Below are positions 45,411-54,430 of a stretch of DNA of 64,000 bases, piece by piece. Each line of letters opens with the position of its first letter. Position 1 is the stretch's first letter. The position numbers and the translations under genes are program-made. A model generated the notes under the pieces. That model was not told the origin of the DNA, did not search any database, and saw nothing but the letters and a program-made list of their open reading frames with translations. The stretch is from Streptomyces sp. Z26 (GTDB lineage Bacteria > Actinomycetota > Actinomycetes > Streptomycetales > Streptomycetaceae): the NCBI RefSeq assembly GCF_003665095.1, contig NZ_RCHV01000002.1:1931501-1995500 (forward strand), read 5' to 3'.

Positions 45411-46253
45411 TCAGTCGGCCTGGACGTCGCCCACCGTGGAGGAGCGGAACGTGTCGCGGCGCGCGTACGCGAACTCCCCCGGTGGGATGCCCGGATGGTG
45501 GCCGTCCGGCTCCGGCGGGGCGGCGGGCGCGGGGCCGAGGGTGAGCCGGGAGACGAGGCGGTAGCGGTCGCCGCGGTAGAGGGAGTGGACGTACTCCACG
45601 GGGCGACGGCGGGTGTCGGTGGTCAGCCGCTCGAAGAGGAGCGCGGGGGACAGCTCGGGGACGTCGAGGAGTTCGGCCTCCGCCTGGGTGACGACGGTCG
45701 GTTCGATGGCCTGGACCGCCTCGTGGACGCGTATGCCGTGCCGTTCGCGCAGGTGCTCGTGGAGATGGCCGCTCTCCAACTCGCGTGCGGTCAGCCCCGG
45801 GACGAGGGCGGTCGGCACGTGGAGGTGCTCGACGGCCATCGGGGCGCCGTCGACGAGCCGCAGGCGCGCGGCGTAGACGATCTCCGCGGCGGGCGAGATC
45901 CGCAGCTTGCGGCCCACCCTGGCGCCCGCCGCCACGGTGGCGAACTCCAGCAGCCGGCTCGACCAGCTGCCCGCCGCGGGCGGCAGGCTCATGGTGGTCT
46001 GCTCCGACACCATCTCCTGGGTGATCTTGGCGGGAGCCACGAACATGCCCCGGCCGTGCTCCCGTACGAGCAGTCCGGCGGCCACCAGTTCGTCCACGGC
46101 GGCGCGCAACGTCGGCCGCGAGACGCCGAGTTCCGCGCAGAGCGCGCGCTCGGAGGGGATGGGGTCGCCGGGGCTGCGCGACTCGACGAGTTCCAGGATG
46201 ACGCCGCGGGCCCGCTCCCGCTTGAGGACCGCCCCCGGTGCTTCCCTGTCCAT
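45411..46253 (-). CDS. GntR-family regulator, HutC/UTRA type
   Basis: 280-aa regulator. N-terminal winged helix (IPSERALCAELGVSRPTLRAAVDELVAAGLLVREHGRGMFVA) and a UTRA effector domain (ISPAAEIVYAARLRLVDGAPMAVEHLHVPT, YVHSLYRGDRYRLV). DasR and similar sugar regulators share this architecture. It is divergent from a secreted glycoside hydrolase, and the 251-bp gap has several TGGTC-type boxes resembling DasR-like sites. Control of the hydrolase and of itself is likely; the effector is probably a sugar (phosphate) released from its polymer. Confidence 0.9.
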   Translation of the reverse strand: MDREAPGAVLKRERARGVILELVESRSPGDPIPSERALCAELGVSRPTLRAAVDELVAAGLLVREHGRGMFVAPAKITQEMVSEQTTMSLPPAAGSWSSRLLEFATVAAGARVGRKLRISPAAEIVYAARLRLVDGAPMAVEHLHVPTALVPGLTARELESGHLHEHLRERHGIRVHEAVQAIEPTVVTQAEAELLDVPELSPALLFERLTTDTRRRPVEYVHSLYRGDRYRLVSRLTLGPAPAAPPEPDGHHPGIPPGEFAYARRDTFRSSTVGDVQAD

Positions 46254-46287
46254 CTGCCAGCTACCAGCCTTCCTCGCCTCGGGCTGT

Positions 46288-46465
46288 TGACCAGTCTGCC
46301 ACGCAGCCGCCGTACGTCCCGCTGGTCAGACCGACCCGCCCCGACACCTCGGAGCCCCGGAACGGGCGCCGAAAAGCCGCCGAGCAGGGGGACTTGACGC
46401 CCCCATTGGTCTATGCCAGTTTCTTCCCGCACCAACAGGTCAGCTATCCAGTTGCCCACTGGTCA
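46288..46465. promoter_or_regulatory. Cluster of GntR-type boxes between regulator and hydrolase
   Basis: ATTGGTCTATGCCAGT (46405-46420) is a 16-bp imperfect palindrome close to the DasR-style core TGGTCTAGACCA. GGTC-A-GACC (46324-46332) is a perfect short palindrome. ACTGGTCA occurs at 46458-46465 on the plus strand and at 46295-46288 on the minus strand. Together they suit autoregulation and control of the hydrolase. Confidence 0.55.
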
Positions 46466-46504
46466 ATGTGAGCCTCGACCTACCCCCACACGAAGGAGAG
46501 GCAC

Positions 46505-47512
46505 ATGCCCCGCGAGCACCGCGCACGCACCCGCAGGACGAAGACGATCGCCGCTGTCGCCGCCGCCACCGCCCTGGCCGCGGCCGGGCTCGCGGCGAAC
46601 GCCGGCGCCTCGCCCGCCACCCCCGACGACGCGCCCCGCGCCGCCGCCGGTGAGACGCTGTTCGACGACTTCGACTACACCTCGCACGACGACCCGAAGC
46701 TGGGCGAGCACGGCTGGACCGCGCGCGGCAACTCCGGCGGCCCCGGTGTGCCCGGCGCGTCCTGGGCCGCGGACAACGTCACGTTCGCCGACGACGGCGG
46801 CAACTCCATCATGAACCTGGAAGCCTCCAGCGCGGGCACCCCGGAGACCACCGAGCAGGCCGAACTCCTCTCCGACACCATGAAGTTCAAGAACGGCACG
46901 TACGCGGCGCGCGTGAAGTTCTCGGACGAACCGAAGTCGGGCCCGGACGGCGACCGCCAGGTGCAGACGTTCTTCGCGCTCAACGACCTGACCGCGCCCA
47001 TGGCCGACGACTACTCGGAGTACGACTTCGAGTACCTGCCGAACGGCGGCTGGGGCGAGGACGACCACGTCCTGTTCACCACCTCCTACGAGACGTACAA
47101 CCCCGACCCGTGGGAGACCGTCACCCAGGTGAACAGCTCCCGGGACAGCCTCGCGGGCTGGCACGACCTGGTGTTCACGATCGACGACAGCAACATCACC
47201 TACTACCTCGACGGCGCCGAGTTCGGGAAGCACGACGCGAAGTACCTGCCGGAGCGGCCCATGGGCCTGTACTTCAACCACTGGCTGATCGACCTGGAGG
47301 GCCAGACCTCCACCGAACCGCGCGCGTACGACCAGCAGGTGGACTACGTGCTGCACGTGAAGGACCAGGTGCTGAGCCCGGCGGAGGTGACGTCCAAGGT
47401 CGAGGAGTACCGCGCGGCGGGCACCTCCTTCGAGGACACCGTGCCGAACGGCGCGGGCGCCTCCGACGCGAAGCCGCGCGGCGAGGCGGCACCGGGCACC
47501 CACGCCCGCTGA
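46505..47512 (+). CDS. Secreted glycoside hydrolase, GH16-like
   Basis: 335-aa exported protein. Signal peptide of about 35 residues with basic start and AAAGLAANAGA. The body has the jelly-roll pattern of family 16: LFDDFDYTSHDDPKLGEHGW, LLSDTMKFKNGTYAARVKF, the catalytic E-x-D-x-E motif as SEYDFEYLPNGG, then WHDLVFTIDDSNITYYLDG. The enzyme would cleave a beta-glucan or galactan outside the cell. It could be a lyase or binding relative, so the substrate is open. ATG 46505 follows GAAGGAGAGG. Control by the divergent GntR protein is inferred. Confidence 0.8.
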   Translation: MPREHRARTRRTKTIAAVAAATALAAAGLAANAGASPATPDDAPRAAAGETLFDDFDYTSHDDPKLGEHGWTARGNSGGPGVPGASWAADNVTFADDGGNSIMNLEASSAGTPETTEQAELLSDTMKFKNGTYAARVKFSDEPKSGPDGDRQVQTFFALNDLTAPMADDYSEYDFEYLPNGGWGEDDHVLFTTSYETYNPDPWETVTQVNSSRDSLAGWHDLVFTIDDSNITYYLDGAEFGKHDAKYLPERPMGLYFNHWLIDLEGQTSTEPRAYDQQVDYVLHVKDQVLSPAEVTSKVEEYRAAGTSFEDTVPNGAGASDAKPRGEAAPGTHAR

Positions 47513-47598
47513 CCCCGCGCCCCGCACCTCACGGCAGCCGCCACACCGCACCGTCGCCCCGCGTCGGTCACCGCACCGCACCCGCGACGGCCGCTGCC

Positions 47599-47641
47599 GC
47601 ACCGGCCCGACGGCCCTCCCCCGGGGCCGCCGGGCCGGTGC
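47599..47641. terminator. Terminator between hydrolase and MFS exporter genes
   Basis: 11-bp arms GCACCGGCCCG / CGGGCCGGTGC with an inner GGCCC/GGGCC stem, between convergent stops. Confidence 0.75.
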
Positions 47642-47663
47642 CCGCGGCGGGGCGCCGGGAGCG

Positions 47664-48854
47664 CTACGGCGTCGGCACCCGGCCCTCGTCCCGGTCGCCG
47701 CGCCGGGCCGTGGTGACGGTCGCGACGGCCGGTATCAGGACGGCGGGGAGCGCGACCGCCATCATCAACGCGCTCACCCACACCGGCGAACGGAACCCCA
47801 GCCCCGCGCTGAGCGCCAGACCGCCCACCCAAGGCCCCACCGTGGCCCCCACGTTGAACGCCGCCGTCGCGAAACCGCCCGCCAGCGTGGGCGCTTCGGC
47901 CGCCCGCGTCATCACCCGGGAGATCAGCGCGATACCGGTCCCGAACGCGAGCGCGCCCTGCACGAACACGAACACCAGCGCCGCCACCGGGTGCCCAGCG
48001 GTCAGCGCGAGGACCGCCCAGCCCGTGGTCAGCGCGAGCATGGCGGCGGTCAGGTACGCGGTCGGGTGCCCGTCCGCGTACCGGCCCCCCACGGTGACGC
48101 CGACGAACGACCCCACCCCGAACAGCGCCAGCACACCCGGCACCCACCCCTCGCCGATCCCGCCGACCTCGGTGGCCAGGGGCGCGAGATAGGTGAACGT
48201 GCAGAACGTGGCGCCCTGGACCAACGCGCACACCAGCAGCGTCATCCGCAGGCGGCCGTCCCGCAGCACCCGCAACTCCCCGAGCGCGCCCGTCCCGCGT
48301 TCCACGGGCGCCTGCTCCGGGACCATCCGTACGAGCGCGGCGAGCGCCGGGAGCGAGACGACGGCGACGGCCCAGAACGCCGCCCGCCACCCCCACCGCT
48401 CCCCCAGCAGCGCGCCGCCGGGCACGCCCACGATGCACGCCAGGGTGACCCCGCCGACCACCACCGACGTGGCGCGTGCCCGCAGGCCGGGCTCCACCAT
48501 GCTGACGGCGGTCGCCAGGGCGACGGCCCAGAAGCCCGCGTTGGCGAGGGCTCCGACGACCCGGGTGGCCAGCAGCACCGGGTAGTGGGTGGTGAGGGCG
48601 CCCACGACGTGGACGGCGACGAAGACGGTGAGGAAGCCCACGAGGGCGCGGCGGCGGGGCCAGCGACGGCAGAGCAGGGACATCAGCGGGGCGCCGACGA
48701 CCATCCCCACGGCGAACGCGGAGGTCAGCAACCCGGCCGCGGACAGGGAGACATGGAGGTCGTCCGCGATGCCGGTCACCAGACCGGACAGCATGAACTC
48801 CGAGGTGCCCTGGGCGAAGACCGCGAGCCCGAGCACGTAGACGGCGAATGGCAT
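47664..48854 (-). CDS. MFS drug exporter, Cml/Cmx (chloramphenicol) type
   Basis: 396-aa 12-helix major facilitator drug/H+ antiporter. The start MPFAVYVLGLAVFAQGTSEF, then LTSAFAVGMVVGAPLM, RRWPRRRALVGFL, THYPVLLATRVVGALANAGF and GVPGGALLGERWGWRA match closely what I know of the actinomycete Cml/Cmx chloramphenicol-efflux proteins. Exact substrate range is unproved. ATG 48854 has AGGAG 8 nt upstream. It has a very long untranslated upstream region with a strong hairpin, which may serve inducible control. Confidence 0.87.
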   Translation of the reverse strand: MPFAVYVLGLAVFAQGTSEFMLSGLVTGIADDLHVSLSAAGLLTSAFAVGMVVGAPLMSLLCRRWPRRRALVGFLTVFVAVHVVGALTTHYPVLLATRVVGALANAGFWAVALATAVSMVEPGLRARATSVVVGGVTLACIVGVPGGALLGERWGWRAAFWAVAVVSLPALAALVRMVPEQAPVERGTGALGELRVLRDGRLRMTLLVCALVQGATFCTFTYLAPLATEVGGIGEGWVPGVLALFGVGSFVGVTVGGRYADGHPTAYLTAAMLALTTGWAVLALTAGHPVAALVFVFVQGALAFGTGIALISRVMTRAAEAPTLAGGFATAAFNVGATVGPWVGGLALSAGLGFRSPVWVSALMMAVALPAVLIPAVATVTTARRGDRDEGRVPTP

Positions 48855-49508
48855 GAAAAGGACTCCTGGCGTGATGACCCGCGCGCGGGCGGTCGCGGAC
48901 GACCGTCCGGACCGGGCCGTGACGGCTGGACGAACGGGAGGGGTGGGGAGGGACGGAGGAACCCGGGAAAGAGGGCGCGAGGAGCCGCACGGGCACGGCG
49001 GAGTGCCGTACGGACTCGAGGAAGCAGCGGGCCCACCCGCGCGACAGGTGCACGACGCCGTAGCCACGGCGCCGCCACGTGGGCGGGTCGTACGCGTCAC
49101 GACTCGCGTGACGGTGCTCGCTGAGCGAAGCCGCTGTCCGGCCGGAACATCCCGGTGCTTCGGGAGTGACGCGGCAACCGCTTTCCCCGTGGGAGGAAAG
49201 CCGTTGGCGTACGGAGACAGCGGGGTGGAGCACGGCCCGCCGGGTGGCGGTCCGGTGGCATCCCCGGGGAGCGCGCGATCAGTACGGGATCAGTGGATCC
49301 ACGGAGGAACGCGCGACTGCTCGGGACGGTGTACGGGCCACCGGCAGCCGGTGGCTAGCGTAAGTCCGATTCGGGGCTGCTCACGAGAACGACCGTAACA
49401 CTCCGTAGCGGATTGCTCCAGCGGTAATTTCCGGCCACTCCCGTCCGAACGCTTCCGCCCGCGCACGGCCGCCCCCGCACACCGGAGGCGCGCCCCGCAC
49501 CACGCACG
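48855..49508 (-). promoter_or_regulatory. Long upstream region of the MFS exporter with hairpin
   Basis: About 650 bp without a convincing gene between the exporter and the terminator at 49509-49544. A hairpin with 12-bp arms and one mismatch (CAACCGCTTTCC 49175-49186 / GGAAAGCCGTTG 49195-49206) lies about 320 bp before the start codon. Leader-based (attenuation) control is a possibility for drug-resistance genes; no leader peptide could be fixed. Confidence 0.35.
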
Positions 49509-49544
49509 ACGAGGGGCCCAGCCGCTGCGCGACGGGCCCCTCGT
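49509..49544 (-). terminator. Terminator of the Gfo/DUF993/isomerase operon
   Basis: Perfect 11-bp arms ACGAGGGGCCC / GGGCCCCTCGT around a 14-nt loop, about 170 bp downstream of the last gene of the minus-strand operon. The gap 49545-49716 shows nothing else. Confidence 0.7.
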
Positions 49545-49716
49545 ACCCCCCTCGGACTCCCTCCAGTGCCCCCCTGGAACGTCCGATGCAAGTAAGACGC
49601 CCGATCCCGCGGAACGGTTGTACGCCCCGCCGCACCTTTTCCGGAACGCCCCGTACCGGCCGCGCGGGCCCCCACCGCCCCGAGGCCCCGCTGGTCACGG
49701 CCCGTTCGGCCGGGGC

Positions 49717-50706
49717 TCAGCCCAGCACGTGCCGTACGTACCGCTCGACGGTCTCGGCCAGCACGTCGCCGCCGTCCCGCGCCCAGAGCCCCTCGTTGAA
49801 CAACTCCACCTCCACCGGACCCGCGTACCCGGCGGCGTCCACCCGCGCGCGGAACGCGCGCAGGTCCACCGCGCCGTCGCCCAACTGCCCGCGCCCCAGC
49901 AGCACCCCCGCCGGAAGTGGCGTGATCCAGTCGGCGACCTGGAAGACGACGATGCGCCCGCCCGGCAGTGTCCCGTCCGCCCCCGTGGCCGCGCCCGCCC
50001 GCGCGATCAGCTCCGGGACGCGGTCGTCCCACCACAGGTGGTACGTGTCCACGACGACGCCGACCTGCTCCGCGGGGAAGCGTTCGGCCAGTTCCAGGGC
50101 CTGCCCGAGGGTCGACACCACGCAGCGGTCGGCCGCGTACATCGGGTGCAGCGGCTCGATCGCCAGCCGTACGCCGCGTTCCCGCGCGTACGGGGCGAGT
50201 TCGGCGAGCGCGTCCGCGACGCGTTCCCGCGCGCCCGGCAGGTCGCGGCTGCCCTCGGGGAGCCCGCCGGAGACCAGTACGAGGGTGTCGGTGCCGAGCG
50301 CGGCGGCCTCCTCGATCGCGACGCGGTTGTCGTCGATCGCCCGGCGGCGCTCGGCGGGCGCGGTGGCGGTGAGGAAGCCGCCGCGGCACAGCGAGGTGAC
50401 GCGCAGCCCCTCTTCCCGCATGAGCCGGGCGGCCGCGGCGATGCCGTACGCCTGCACCGGTTCCCGCCACAGGCCGACACCCGTGACGCCGGAACGGGCG
50501 CAGGCGCGGGCGAGTTCGGGCAGGGACAGCTGCTTGACCGTCATCTGGTTGACGGAGAAGCGCGTGAGGTCCGAGGCGCCGCGGTCCGGCCCGTCGCCCG
50601 ATGCCTCGGGCCGTACGGGCACCTCGGACCGTACGGCGGCCTCGGGCCGCACCTGCCCGTCGACGCGTCCCGGCGTGCTCCCCGGCACCGGCGTGTGCTC
50701 CGTCAT
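49717..50706 (-). CDS. Sugar phosphate isomerase/epimerase-like TIM-barrel protein
   Basis: 329 aa. After a non-conserved 45-residue N-terminus (repeats of VR-PEA) comes a xylose-isomerase-like barrel: FSVNQMTVKQLSLPELARAC, GVGLWREPVQAYG, TLVLVSGGLPEGSRDL, LAIEPLHPMYAADRCVVSTL, VGVVVDTYHLWWD and VEVELFNEGLWAR, giving the Glu/Asp/His/Glu metal set. Third gene of an operon with DUF993 and a Gfo/Idh dehydrogenase; ATG 50706 overlaps the DUF993 stop. It probably epimerises or isomerises a keto-sugar made by the dehydrogenase; the substrate is unknown. Confidence 0.85.
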   Translation of the reverse strand: MTEHTPVPGSTPGRVDGQVRPEAAVRSEVPVRPEASGDGPDRGASDLTRFSVNQMTVKQLSLPELARACARSGVTGVGLWREPVQAYGIAAAARLMREEGLRVTSLCRGGFLTATAPAERRRAIDDNRVAIEEAAALGTDTLVLVSGGLPEGSRDLPGARERVADALAELAPYARERGVRLAIEPLHPMYAADRCVVSTLGQALELAERFPAEQVGVVVDTYHLWWDDRVPELIARAGAATGADGTLPGGRIVVFQVADWITPLPAGVLLGRGQLGDGAVDLRAFRARVDAAGYAGPVEVELFNEGLWARDGGDVLAETVERYVRHVLG

Positions 50707-51845
50707 ACGCGCGCCCCCCGAGGTCCGTACGCGCCCTGCCCGCCGTACACCTCGGCCAGCCGCGCCATCCTCGCCGCCGCCAGCCCGGGGTCGGGGAAGA
50801 GGTCCAGCCCGTCGGCGAGTTCGTACGCGCGGCGCAGGTGCGGCAGCGAACGGGCCGACTGGAGGCCGCCGACCATCGTGAAGTGGTCCTGGTGTCCGGC
50901 CAGCCAGGCGAGGAGGACGACGCCGGTCTTGTAGAAGCGGGTCGGCGCCTCGAAGAGGTGCCGGGCCAGCGGCACCGTGGGGTCGAGCACCCGCCGGAAG
51001 CCCCGCGTGTCGCCCTCGTCCAGCGACCGCAGCGCGCGGGCCGCGAGGGGCGCCAGCGGGTCGAGGACGCCCAACAGGGCGTCGCTGTGGCCGTGTTCGT
51101 CGCCCTCGATCAGCTCGGGGTAGTGGAAGTCGTCGCCCGTGTAGCAGCGCACGCCGGGGGGCAGGCGCCGGCGCAGTGCCTTCTCGCGCTCCGCGTCCAG
51201 GAGCGAGACCTTCACGCCGTCGACACGGTCGGGGTGCCCCGCGATGACGCGCAGGAACGTCTCCGTGGCCTCGTCCAGGTCGGCGCTGCCCCAGTAACCG
51301 GTGAGCGCCGGGTCGAACATCGGCCCCAGCCAGTGCAGGACGACGGGCCGCGCCGCCTGGCCCAGCAGCCGCCCGTACACCTCCTCGTAGTCCTCCGCCC
51401 CGCGCGCGGCGGCGGCCAGCGCGCGGGAGGCCATCAGGACGGGCCGCGCGCCGCACTCCTCGACGTGCGCCAGCTGCCGCTCGTACGCCGCCGCCACGGC
51501 GGGCAGGTCCGCGCCCGGCGCCAGCTGGTCCGTACCCGCGCCGCAGACCAGTGCGCCGCCGACGGCGCGCGCCTCGGCGGCCGTGCGCCGGATCAGCTCC
51601 GCGGCGGTGTCCGGACCGAGGCCCATGCCGCGCTGCGCGGTGTCCATGGCCTCCGCGACGCCCAGGCCGAGCGACCACAGGTGGTGGCGGAACGCGAGGG
51701 TGGTGTCCCAGTCGACGGCCGCGGGCGCGTCCGGGGAGACGTCCGCGAACGGGTCGGCCACGACGTGGGCGGCGGCGAACACCGCGCGCGCGGACGGCGC
51801 GACGGGGGACGCCACCGCCGGGGTGGGCCCTCCCGGCGCCGTCAC
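50703..51845 (-). CDS. DUF993 family protein (dihydrodipicolinate-synthase-like aldolase fold)
   Basis: 380 aa. The segments VDWDTTLAFRHHLWSLGLGVAEAMDTAQRGMGL, HVEECGARPVLMASRALAA, GVKVSLLDAEREKALRRRLP with a candidate Schiff-base Lys (DGVKVSLLD) and GDDFHYPELIEGDEHGHSDALLG are typical of DUF993, a family distantly related to the DapA aldolases. Its reaction is not established. GTG 51845 overlaps the preceding dehydrogenase stop and the stop overlaps the next start, so all three proteins are coupled. Confidence 0.82.
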   Translation of the reverse strand: MTAPGGPTPAVASPVAPSARAVFAAAHVVADPFADVSPDAPAAVDWDTTLAFRHHLWSLGLGVAEAMDTAQRGMGLGPDTAAELIRRTAAEARAVGGALVCGAGTDQLAPGADLPAVAAAYERQLAHVEECGARPVLMASRALAAAARGAEDYEEVYGRLLGQAARPVVLHWLGPMFDPALTGYWGSADLDEATETFLRVIAGHPDRVDGVKVSLLDAEREKALRRRLPPGVRCYTGDDFHYPELIEGDEHGHSDALLGVLDPLAPLAARALRSLDEGDTRGFRRVLDPTVPLARHLFEAPTRFYKTGVVLLAWLAGHQDHFTMVGGLQSARSLPHLRRAYELADGLDLFPDPGLAAARMARLAEVYGGQGAYGPRGARV

Positions 51846-52999
51846 AGCGTCAGCTCCGGGACCTCGACGCGGCGGCCCTCCGCCGACGACCGCAGGCCCA
51901 GCTCCGCGAGCTGCACCCCGCGCGCACCCGCGAGCAGGTCGCGGTCGTACGGCTCGCCCAGCGCGACGTGCCGCAGGAACTGCTCCCACTGCGCCTTGAA
52001 GCCGTTGTCGAACTCGCCGTTGTCCGGCACCTCCTGCCACTGCGCGCGGAAGTCCTCGGTGACCGGCAGGTCCGGGTTCCAGGTGGGCTTCGGCGTCGCC
52101 GAACGGTGCTGCGCGCGGCAGCCGCGCAGCCCCGCCACGGCCGACCCGTGCGTGCCGTCGACCTGGAACTCGACCAGCTCCGCACGGTTCACCCGTACCG
52201 CCCAGGAGGAGTTGATCTGCGCGACGGCGCCGCCCTCCAGCTCGAAGATGCCGTACGCGGCGTCGTCCGCGGTCGCCTCGTACGGGCGGCCCCGCTCGTC
52301 GTGGCGCAGCGGCAGGTGCGTGGCGGTGAGCGCCTGTACGGAGGTGACGCGGCCGAACAGCCCGTTCAGCACGTACTCCCAGTGCGGGAACATGTCGACG
52401 ACGATGCCGCCGCCGTCCTCCGCGCGGTAGTTCCAGGAGGGGCGTTGCGCCTCCTGCCAGTCTCCCTCGAAGACCCAGTAGCCGAACTCGCCGCGCACCG
52501 ACAGGATCTTGCCGAAGAACCCTCCGTCGACGAGCCGCTTCAGCTTCAGCAGGCCGGGCAGGAACAGCTTGTCCTGGACCACCCCGTGCCGGATGCCCGC
52601 GTCGCGCGCGAGGGCGGCGAGTTCGAGTGCGCCCTTCAGCCCGGTGTCGGTGGGCTTCTCCGTGTAGACGTGCTTCCCCGCACTGATCGCCTTGCGCAGC
52701 GCGTCCGCGCGCGCGGACGTCACCTGGGCGTCGAAGTAGATGTCGACGCTGTCGTCGGCGAGTACGGCGTCCAGGTCCGTGCTGACGGCGTCCGGGTCGA
52801 GCCCGTGCCGTTCCGCCAGTGCGCGGAGGGCGTGCTCGCGGCGTCCGACGAGGACGGGTTCGGGCCACAGGACGGTGCCGTCGCCCAGGTCGAGGCCGCC
52901 TTGCTCACGGAGCGCGAGCAGGGACCGTACGAGGTGCTGGCGGTAGCCCATCCGGCCGGTCACGCCGTTCATGGCGATCCGCAGGGTCTTGCGTTCCAC
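51842..52999 (-). CDS. Gfo/Idh/MocA-family oxidoreductase
   Basis: 385-aa NAD(P)-dependent sugar or polyol dehydrogenase. The Rossmann start is atypical (IAMNGVTGRMGYRQHL rather than GxGxxG); next TEKPTDTGLKGAL, replacing the usual EKP, VVQDKLFLPGLLKLKRL, and GGIVVDMFPHWEYVL with the catalytic Asp/His. First gene of the three-gene operon. GTG 52999 follows GAGGGAG. The promoter (53041-53070) and a LacI-type operator (53017-53030) lie just upstream, and a LacI gene is 1.4 kb away. Confidence 0.88.
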   Translation of the reverse strand: MERKTLRIAMNGVTGRMGYRQHLVRSLLALREQGGLDLGDGTVLWPEPVLVGRREHALRALAERHGLDPDAVSTDLDAVLADDSVDIYFDAQVTSARADALRKAISAGKHVYTEKPTDTGLKGALELAALARDAGIRHGVVQDKLFLPGLLKLKRLVDGGFFGKILSVRGEFGYWVFEGDWQEAQRPSWNYRAEDGGGIVVDMFPHWEYVLNGLFGRVTSVQALTATHLPLRHDERGRPYEATADDAAYGIFELEGGAVAQINSSWAVRVNRAELVEFQVDGTHGSAVAGLRGCRAQHRSATPKPTWNPDLPVTEDFRAQWQEVPDNGEFDNGFKAQWEQFLRHVALGEPYDRDLLAGARGVQLAELGLRSSAEGRRVEVPELTL

Positions 53000-53016
53000 G
53001 GGCGCTCCCTCTCGGC

Positions 53017-53070
53017 AGTAAGCGCTTGCTATCGCGAGTCAGGTTAGCCACCCTCCGCACCGCGCGGCAA
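53017..53070 (-). promoter_or_regulatory. Promoter and LacI-type operator of the dehydrogenase operon
   Basis: On the minus strand: -35 TTGCCG (53070-53065), 18-bp spacer, -10 TAACCT (53046-53041). The near-perfect palindrome AGCAAGCGCTTACT (53030-53017, central AAGCGCTT) starts a few bases after the implied transcription start. This is the usual layout for repression by a LacI-family protein. Confidence 0.7.
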
Positions 53071-53158
53071 GAGCGGCGAGGCGGACACCGCCTGGTGCGG
53101 AGGGAGCCCGGAACGGGAGTGAACGGCGGCGCGGACGGAGGGCGCCCGGTGACGGGGC

Positions 53159-54184
53159 TCAGGAGGCGTCGATACCGTGCCACTCCTGGCCCGGCAGCAG
53201 CTTCAGCCAGTCCGTCAGGATCGCGTTGACCTCCTCCGCGCGCTCCTGCTGGATCCAGTGCCCGCAGTCCGGGAGGACGTGCGAGGCGATCAGGTTGGGC
53301 ATCGTCGTGGGGAACGCGTCGACGGCCTTGGCCATCCAGTCCATCGTCGGGTCGGCCGCCCCGCCGACGAACAGCGAGGGCTGCGTCAGCGGCAGCCCGC
53401 GCCACGCGGCGAGGTCCGCCCAGTCCCGGTCGACGTTGCGGTAGCGGTTGAGCGCGCCGCTCATCCCCGCCCACTCGAACTCCGACGCGTAGACGTCGAG
53501 TTCCTCGTCGGAGAGCCAGCCGGGCCGTACGTCCACCGGGAAGCGGTCACGCAGCCGCCCGCCCGCGGACACCATGTACGGCTTGGGCCCGTCCACCGAC
53601 CTGGTGTCGCCCGACACGGCCGCGTAGAAGCCCGCCAGCCAGCCGCGTACGTCCGGCTCCATCTCGGCCTCGGCGCGGCCGTACTCCTGGAAGTAGCTGA
53701 TGTAGAACTCCTCGTCGCCGCCGAAGCGCGAGTAGACGTCCGTCGGGCGGGGACCGCCGGGCGGCGTGTACGGCACGCTGAGCAGCCCGACCGCCGTGAA
53801 GACGTCCGGCCTGAGCAGCGCCGAGTGGGCGGCGATGGGCGAGCCCCAGTCGTGGCCGACGACGGTCGCGGTCTGGGCGCCGAGCGCGTGGACGACGCCG
53901 ACGTTGTCGGCCACGTGCGCCAGCATCCCGTACGCCTCCACCTCCCGCGGCTTGGACGAACGGCCGTAGCCGCGTACGTCGACGGCGACCGCGCGGAAGC
54001 CCGCGGCGGCGATGGCGGGGAGCTGGCGGCGCCACGAGTACCAGGACTCGGGGAAGCCGTGCACGAGCAGCACCAGGGGGCCGGTGCCCTGCTCGACCAG
54101 ATGGATCCGGCCGCCGGGCACGTCGACCAGGCGGTGCGTCGCTCCGGGCGACAGCGTGGACGGGGTACCGGGGTACTGCGGCAT
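53159..54184 (-). CDS. Alpha/beta hydrolase, epoxide hydrolase-like
   Basis: 341-aa hydrolase. It has the oxyanion motif HGFPESWYSWRRQLP, nucleophile elbow VVGHDWGSP with an Asp nucleophile as in soluble epoxide hydrolases, a cap domain with Tyr residues (EFYISYFQEYG) and a C-terminal His in LPDCGHWIQQER. It would hydrolyse an epoxide to a diol; haloalkane dehalogenases share the fold and cannot be wholly excluded. ATG 54184 follows AGGAG. It lies between the dehydrogenase operon and the LacI gene, probably as its own unit. Confidence 0.88.
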   Translation of the reverse strand: MPQYPGTPSTLSPGATHRLVDVPGGRIHLVEQGTGPLVLLVHGFPESWYSWRRQLPAIAAAGFRAVAVDVRGYGRSSKPREVEAYGMLAHVADNVGVVHALGAQTATVVGHDWGSPIAAHSALLRPDVFTAVGLLSVPYTPPGGPRPTDVYSRFGGDEEFYISYFQEYGRAEAEMEPDVRGWLAGFYAAVSGDTRSVDGPKPYMVSAGGRLRDRFPVDVRPGWLSDEELDVYASEFEWAGMSGALNRYRNVDRDWADLAAWRGLPLTQPSLFVGGAADPTMDWMAKAVDAFPTTMPNLIASHVLPDCGHWIQQERAEEVNAILTDWLKLLPGQEWHGIDAS

Positions 54185-54430
54185 GGCATCTCCTGAACGT
54201 ACGGGCCGGGCATTCCGGCGTGCCGGGCTCCCGGGGCCGGGAGCGCGCCGCGCACGCGTCGCCCGATCGTGGCGGTGGCGGCGCGGTGGGCGCCATCCTC
54301 CTTGCCGGTACGGCAAAGGCGAGCGCCGACCCCGCGTACGGGCGGGTCGCGCGGGTGAGATCATGTCCCTCCCCCGAAGTCCCCACCCGCGTGTCCGACT
54401 CGCCCGCGCCCTTACGTCCGGAGGTCCCCG

